DNA from: Clostridium sp. CAG:413
GTDB taxonomy: Bacteria; Bacillota; Clostridia; Oscillospirales; Acutalibacteraceae
Direction: 5' to 3'
Assembly (NCBI GenBank): GCA_000431775.1
Contig: FR888195.1
Location: 22,177-59,170 of the forward strand
DNA: 36,994 nucleotides
The notes beneath the pieces are model-generated. The model was not told the origin of the DNA and did no database searches. It saw nothing but the letters and a program-made list of their open reading frames with translations. The translations under genes were made by a program, and so were the position numbers. Of the stretch, positions 33,008-36,994 are shown in pieces (within the stretch, counting starts at the first letter, position 1; the number at the start of each line of letters is the position of its first letter).

Positions 33008-33040
33008 TATACTGAATTATTGCAGAAAGAAGGCGATTCG

Positions 33041-33745
33041 GTGCTCGTGCTCCAAAAGGGGTTCAATTATTCTCAGGATGGGCCGGGTAATCGCCTTGTT
33101 TATCATTTGCAGGGCTGTAATTTCGCCTGCAAGTGGTGCTCAAATGCCGACAGCATACCGAGGGAAAATCCAAAGGCCAAGGAACGCAGCGGCGACGATA
33201 TTTTTGACGAAATAATGCGCAGCCGAATGATGTTTTTTGACGGCGGAGGAGTTACCTTCACGGGCGGCGAATGCACGCTTTGGTATGCCGAGCTGCTGCC
33301 GCTTTTTAAGCGCCTTCACGAGCAGGGGATAAGCGTTGCGATAGAGACTAACGCTTCAAGCGTTCATCTGCCCGAGCTTGCGGAGTATGTCGATCACCTG
33401 ATAGTCGACCTCAAGCATTTTGACGACGAGCAGCATATCAAGTGGGTCGGCGCTTCGCTTAAAGAGACAAAGAAGAATATCGAGTTTTTCTTTACGAGCG
33501 GTAGGGAGATACATATCCGCATTCCAGTTATCAACGGAGTTAACACCTGCCCCGAGGGCTTTGCCGATTATTTCAGCCGCTTCGACACTTCCCATGCGGA
33601 TTTTGAGTTCCTCGCTTATCATGAATTCGGCAAGGACAAGTGGCACGGCAATTACGGCATCACCGACGGCTTCGTTTCGCCCGAAATGATGGCGGAATTC
33701 GACAGAGTTTTTAAAGAACACGGTCTGAAAACCGTTAAGACATAA
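33041..33745 (+). CDS. Glycyl radical enzyme activating enzyme (radical SAM)
   Basis: This is a 234-aa protein. GTG 33041 is chosen because AGAAGG lies 7 nt upstream, whereas a TTG at 33020 is almost at the transcription start. The radical-SAM cluster motif CxxxCxxC is CNFACKWC, preceded by GPGNRLVYHLQG. The SAM-binding GGE motif is in FTGGECTLW. A DLKHFDD segment and a HIRIPVINGVN strand complete the barrel. It uses a [4Fe-4S] cluster and S-adenosylmethionine to put the radical on the glycine of the enzyme encoded 12 nt downstream. The size is close to PFL activase; there is no extra ferredoxin-like Cys-rich insert like that of many dehydratase activases. Confidence 0.9.
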   Translation: MLVLQKGFNYSQDGPGNRLVYHLQGCNFACKWCSNADSIPRENPKAKERSGDDIFDEIMRSRMMFFDGGGVTFTGGECTLWYAELLPLFKRLHEQGISVAIETNASSVHLPELAEYVDHLIVDLKHFDDEQHIKWVGASLKETKKNIEFFFTSGREIHIRIPVINGVNTCPEGFADYFSRFDTSHADFEFLAYHEFGKDKWHGNYGITDGFVSPEMMAEFDRVFKEHGLKTVKT

Positions 33746-33757
33746 GGAGATAAGACT

Positions 33758-36082
33758 ATGACAAGTATTCTTGACAGCAAGCGTATCACGGAGATGGCAA
33801 AGGCTCATTTCGCCGAGAAAAGAGCAGGTATGCGCCTTGACGGCTGGTTTATCGCAAAGGAGGCTGAGCTTAATCTCAGCGAAAATTATAAGGACGAGAA
33901 TGAGGAGGTCAAAAAGGCTCTCATTCTCAGAGACATCATCGAGACTATCCCGCTTTATCTGACCGATTCTCAGATATTTGCAGGCTCGCAGGACGACGCT
34001 TTCGCAAGAAGCTATGCCCTCATCAACCCTACATTTAAGGTCGAGGAATTCAGCGGCTACTGCGACCCGACAGCCGTTTTCGGCGATATCGAGCCGAATG
34101 ACGAATTCACCGCGGAGCGTATCGCCGCTGCAAGGGCAAAATTCGCCGAGACCGAGTACGCCGAGAAACTAAGGGAGGTCTATGCCGAGGCAGAGCCTTA
34201 CACCAAAGAGGTCATATTCTTCTTTGAACAGGTCACGGGTCATCTTATCCCCGACGTTCGCTTTGCGATAAAGCACGGCGTGCGCGCAATGATAGACAGC
34301 ATTAAAGATAAGAGCGGCGACGGCTACAAGGCTTTCGCGATCGCGCTCGAATGCGCCGTTATTCTCGCAAACCGCTATGCGGATATGGCTGCCGAGCAGA
34401 AAAAGACCGCTTCGCCTGAGAGGCGCGAGCAGCTTGAGATAATGGAGAGAACTCTGCGTAAAGTGCCCGAGCACGGCGCAGACGACCTCTATGAAGCCAT
34501 TCAGTCCTTTATGATAATTTGGCAGATAATGTGCCTTGAGCAGACTCCGAATCCCTTTGCATTCTCCGTCGGTAACGCCGACAGGATATTTGAGCCTTAC
34601 AGAAACGGCCTTGACCGTGACACCACGGCTGCGCTGCTCAAGCATTTCCTTGTTTTCTTCAATGTCGCCGACAGGAGCTGGGCTATCTCTCAGAATATCA
34701 TCATAAGCGGCAGAGACATTGACGGCAACGATCTTACGAACCCCACTACATATGCGCTCATGGACGCATATTTTGACATGAATCTCCCGCAGCCGATCCT
34801 CTCTGTGAAGCTGCATAAGAATACCCCCGCAAAGCTCTATGAGGAGATGGGGCGCTTCCTCTTCAGCCCCGGCGTGCTTACGCCCTCATTCTTCAACGAC
34901 GATTCGCTCTATGCCGTCCTCTCGGCTCACGGAGTGGCGGATGAAGATCTGCCCGATATCTCGATAGCGGGCTGCCAGGAACCTCTTGTAATGGGCAAGG
35001 ATAACGGCAACACTACCAACAGCTGGCTCAATCTGCCCAAGATCCTTGAAATGACCCTCACTGGCGGCGTTTCGACCGTCACGGGTGAGAAGCTCGTCGA
35101 TATCGAGGCGTGCCCCCTTGAGGATATCAGGGAGGGCTTCTATAAGAATGTTCAGCACTTTGTCGATGAAATGGCAAAGGCGGCGAACGGCGCTTCAAGA
35201 GCGATCTCAACTCAGCGCGTTCCGTTCCTATCATGCCTTATGGGCGGCCTTGAGAACGGCATAGACGCAAGAGATATCCATAAGCAGGGCACAAAGTATA
35301 ACGGCAGCGGTTGCCTTATCCACGGTGTTTCCGTCATTGCGGACAGCTTTGCCGCTATTGATAAGCTCCTTGCCGAGAGACCGCAGGACGCCGACAAGCT
35401 CGTTGATGCCCTCAAAGCGAATTTCAAGGGCTATGAGGAGCTGCGTGAATTTCTGCTCTCCGCCGATAAATTCGGCAATAATATCGAAAAAGTCGATAAC
35501 GAAGCCGCAGAGATAGCTTCAAAAGTCGCCGATATCGTTGCCGGCGAGAAGAATTACCTCGGCAACCCGTTCAGACCCGACTTCAGCTCGCCCTCTACAC
35601 ACCTGCTTTACGGCTACTGGGTCGGTGCTACTCCCGACGGCAGAAGCTCCAGAGATATGCTCGGCTACGGCGTGGATCCTCTCTACGGCAGCGCAGAGAA
35701 CGGCCTCGGCTTCCGTATGCTGTCAAATATGAAGCTCCCGTTTGACAAGATGAACGGCGGCTATGCTTCTCACCTCGGCATCGACCCGAAGTATTTCAAA
35801 GCGCCGACTTATGAGGAAAAGGGCATTGAATTCAGAGATAAGGTCATTGCGCCGCTCTTCTTCAACAGCCTTATGGAGGGCGTTTCACCCTTCTACCTCT
35901 ATGTCAACGTCACCACCGCCGAGATACTCAGGAAGGTGCTTGCAGACCCCAAAAAGTACGCCCCGAGCGGAGTATACATAATGAGGATACACGGCACATT
36001 TGTCAACTTCCTTGACCTTTCGCCCGCCATTCAGCAGGATATAATCACGAGGCTTGACCCCGGCTCGACCGCGCTTTGCTGA
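33758..36082 (+). CDS. Glycyl radical enzyme of an unusual subfamily
   Basis: This is a 774-aa protein with AAGGAG before the ATG. It has the PFL/dehydratase glycyl-radical fold. The thiyl cysteine is Cys406 in ISIAGCQEP, followed by the usual LNLPKILEMTLTGG helix. The radical glycine is Gly746 in YIMRIHGTFVNFLDLSP, 28 residues from the end. Two hallmark positions differ from known groups as I recall them: GCQEP instead of GCVEP/GCIEP, and RIHGT instead of RVxGY. The Glu of the CxE dehydratase motif is kept, which favours radical dehydration or C-C/C-O cleavage over a PFL-type reaction (which needs Cys-Cys). Substrate is unknown. The operon partner kinase suggests a polyol or sugar-related compound. 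It is oxygen sensitive. Confidence 0.88.
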   Translation: MTSILDSKRITEMAKAHFAEKRAGMRLDGWFIAKEAELNLSENYKDENEEVKKALILRDIIETIPLYLTDSQIFAGSQDDAFARSYALINPTFKVEEFSGYCDPTAVFGDIEPNDEFTAERIAAARAKFAETEYAEKLREVYAEAEPYTKEVIFFFEQVTGHLIPDVRFAIKHGVRAMIDSIKDKSGDGYKAFAIALECAVILANRYADMAAEQKKTASPERREQLEIMERTLRKVPEHGADDLYEAIQSFMIIWQIMCLEQTPNPFAFSVGNADRIFEPYRNGLDRDTTAALLKHFLVFFNVADRSWAISQNIIISGRDIDGNDLTNPTTYALMDAYFDMNLPQPILSVKLHKNTPAKLYEEMGRFLFSPGVLTPSFFNDDSLYAVLSAHGVADEDLPDISIAGCQEPLVMGKDNGNTTNSWLNLPKILEMTLTGGVSTVTGEKLVDIEACPLEDIREGFYKNVQHFVDEMAKAANGASRAISTQRVPFLSCLMGGLENGIDARDIHKQGTKYNGSGCLIHGVSVIADSFAAIDKLLAERPQDADKLVDALKANFKGYEELREFLLSADKFGNNIEKVDNEAAEIASKVADIVAGEKNYLGNPFRPDFSSPSTHLLYGYWVGATPDGRSSRDMLGYGVDPLYGSAENGLGFRMLSNMKLPFDKMNGGYASHLGIDPKYFKAPTYEEKGIEFRDKVIAPLFFNSLMEGVSPFYLYVNVTTAEILRKVLADPKKYAPSGVYIMRIHGTFVNFLDLSPAIQQDIITRLDPGSTALC

Positions 36083-36090
36083 GGTGACTT

Positions 36091-36994
36091 ATGAAAATAA
36101 TCGGAATTGATATAGGCACAACGAGCATTTGCGCCGTAGTGACGGATGCCGATTCGGGCGAGCTTATCTCAAGCGTTTCGGCTCCCAACAGGGCGTTTAT
36201 CGCCTCGGATAAGCCTTTTGAGAAGATACAGGACCCTGCCGTGATAATGAGCACGGTCAGGGAGCTTATCTCCCGCCTCGGCGTGGACGATGCGGCTGCG
36301 ATAGGCTTCTCCGGTCAGATGCACGGCATACTTTACACCGACTCCTGCGGCAAAGCGGTCAGCCCGCTCTATATTTGGCAGGATGAGCGTGCGGCACAGC
36401 GTTATAAGGACGGCAAGACCTATGCCGAATTCCTCGGCTGCTTCCCGGGTTACGGCCTTGCAACCGATTTTTATAATGAGGTCAATGGTTTGATCCCCGA
36501 CAATGCGGAATATCTCTGCACCATAGCGGATTACGCCGTAATGCAGCTTTGCGGCAATTCAAAGCCGGTTATGCATATAACAAACGCCGCAAGCCTCGGT
36601 TGTTTTGATGTAAAGTCAAATCGCTTTACACTTAAAAATGACAGATTACCTGAAGTTACGACCAAGTTCAAAGCGGTCGGCAAGTGTAAAGGCATACCAC
36701 TTTGCACCGCTCTCGGTGACAATCAGGCGAGCTTTATCGGCTCTGTCAGAGAGCCTTCCGACGCTCTGCTGAATGTCGGCACGGGCGCTCAGATATCTTG
36801 GCTCACCGATAATGCCGACGGCAGCGGAGTTGAGATAAGAGCGTTCGACGGCAAGCGCTATTTGGCGGCGGGCTGCTCGCTTTGCGGCGGCAGAGCTTTT
36901 GCCATGGTCGAGAAGCTGTTCCGCAGTGCCGCTCAGCTTGCGGGTGCGGGCTGCGATTCGTTTTATCCGATGCTTGATCGGCTGCTTGCCGACA
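36091..36994 (+). CDS. FGGY-family carbohydrate kinase, sedoheptulokinase-like (cut by window end)
   Basis: This is the first 301 codons of a kinase that continues past the window; GAGGTG precedes the ATG. The N-terminus MKIIGIDIGTTSICAVV is the phosphate-1 motif of the FGGY/hexokinase fold. GFSGQMHGIL and PLYIWQDERA follow as in sedoheptulokinase-type and xylulokinase members, and then ALGDNQASFIGSV and LLNVGTGAQISWL for the second lobe. It should phosphorylate a ketose or polyol with ATP in the cytoplasm. Only 8 nt separate it from the glycyl radical enzyme gene, so both act in one pathway, either activating the substrate or trapping a product. The similarity to sedoheptulokinase is by eye. 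Confidence 0.87.
   Translation, partial: MKIIGIDIGTTSICAVVTDADSGELISSVSAPNRAFIASDKPFEKIQDPAVIMSTVRELISRLGVDDAAAIGFSGQMHGILYTDSCGKAVSPLYIWQDERAAQRYKDGKTYAEFLGCFPGYGLATDFYNEVNGLIPDNAEYLCTIADYAVMQLCGNSKPVMHITNAASLGCFDVKSNRFTLKNDRLPEVTTKFKAVGKCKGIPLCTALGDNQASFIGSVREPSDALLNVGTGAQISWLTDNADGSGVEIRAFDGKRYLAAGCSLCGGRAFAMVEKLFRSAAQLAGAGCDSFYPMLDRLLAD

Noticed and set aside
33020..33040. TTG start for the glycyl radical activase
   Set aside because: It is only about 6 nt from the predicted transcription start and lacks a ribosome-binding site; GTG 33041 has AGAAGG upstream.

Overview
The window looks like a chromosomal segment of a low-GC-phylum (Firmicutes) anaerobe of the class Clostridia, probably a gut Oscillospirales/Ruminococcaceae-type organism. 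The main clues are: (i) the rplU-prp-rpmA block with an L21 leader RNA and an L27 carrying the Prp-cleaved N-terminal extension, which is a Firmicutes trait; (ii) paired YfmF/YfmH M16 proteins; (iii) strictly anaerobic chemistry (a glycyl radical enzyme with its radical-SAM activase, and an oxygen-labile aconitase X); (iv) clear Shine-Dalgarno sites, many sigma-A promoters with TTGACA-like and TATAAT-like boxes, and ordinary rho-independent terminators. Base composition is moderately GC-rich except for a clearly AT-richer stretch at about 26.2-28.8 kb. The species assignment is inference.

Layout, left to right. 1-6.4 kb: start of a Na/Pi cotransporter (minus, runs off the left edge), a secreted polysaccharide deacetylase (plus), an aspartate-type aminotransferase (minus), a two-subunit aconitase X operon (minus) and a secreted PHP-domain phosphoesterase (minus). 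6.6-9.0 kb: a secreted propeller-like protein followed by a secreted alpha/beta-hydrolase whose reading frame is broken by an exact 19-bp tandem duplication. 9.1-11.1 kb: a membrane M28 peptidase (minus) and a small secreted-protein gene with a frameshift. 11.3-15.4 kb: a complete polyamine ABC importer, potABCD, behind a strong promoter. Upstream of the promoter are four pentamers spaced exactly 10 bp apart. 15.5-24.7 kb: a long housekeeping run, lon-engB-lysA-yfmF-yfmH-lgt-folD-pspC. 24.7-25.8 kb: L21 leader, rplU, prp, rpmA.

25.8-28.8 kb is the accessory zone. It starts with a highly structured non-coding stretch ending in a terminator, then a DUF6061-like small gene. Next comes an AT-rich four-gene operon: a 500-aa protein with a probable PUA/EVE-like middle domain and a C-terminal PD-(D/E)XK nuclease domain, a small unknown protein, an XRE regulator and a MobC-like ribbon-helix-helix protein. 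I consider this operon a candidate mobile, possibly modification-sensing defence module; that function is inference.

28.8-32.9 kb is a minus-strand operon read from 32.9 kb downward: birA (catalytic part only), an Ig-like lipoprotein, a 703-aa propeller plus helical-toroid protein, and a degenerate GDPD protein. From 33.0 kb to the right edge is a plus-strand anaerobic cluster: glycyl radical activase, an unusual glycyl radical enzyme (GCQEP active-site loop, RIHGT radical loop) and an FGGY kinase cut by the window edge. Together these look like a radical-based catabolic route for a polyol or sugar-like substrate that I cannot name. No rRNA, tRNA or CRISPR array was seen.
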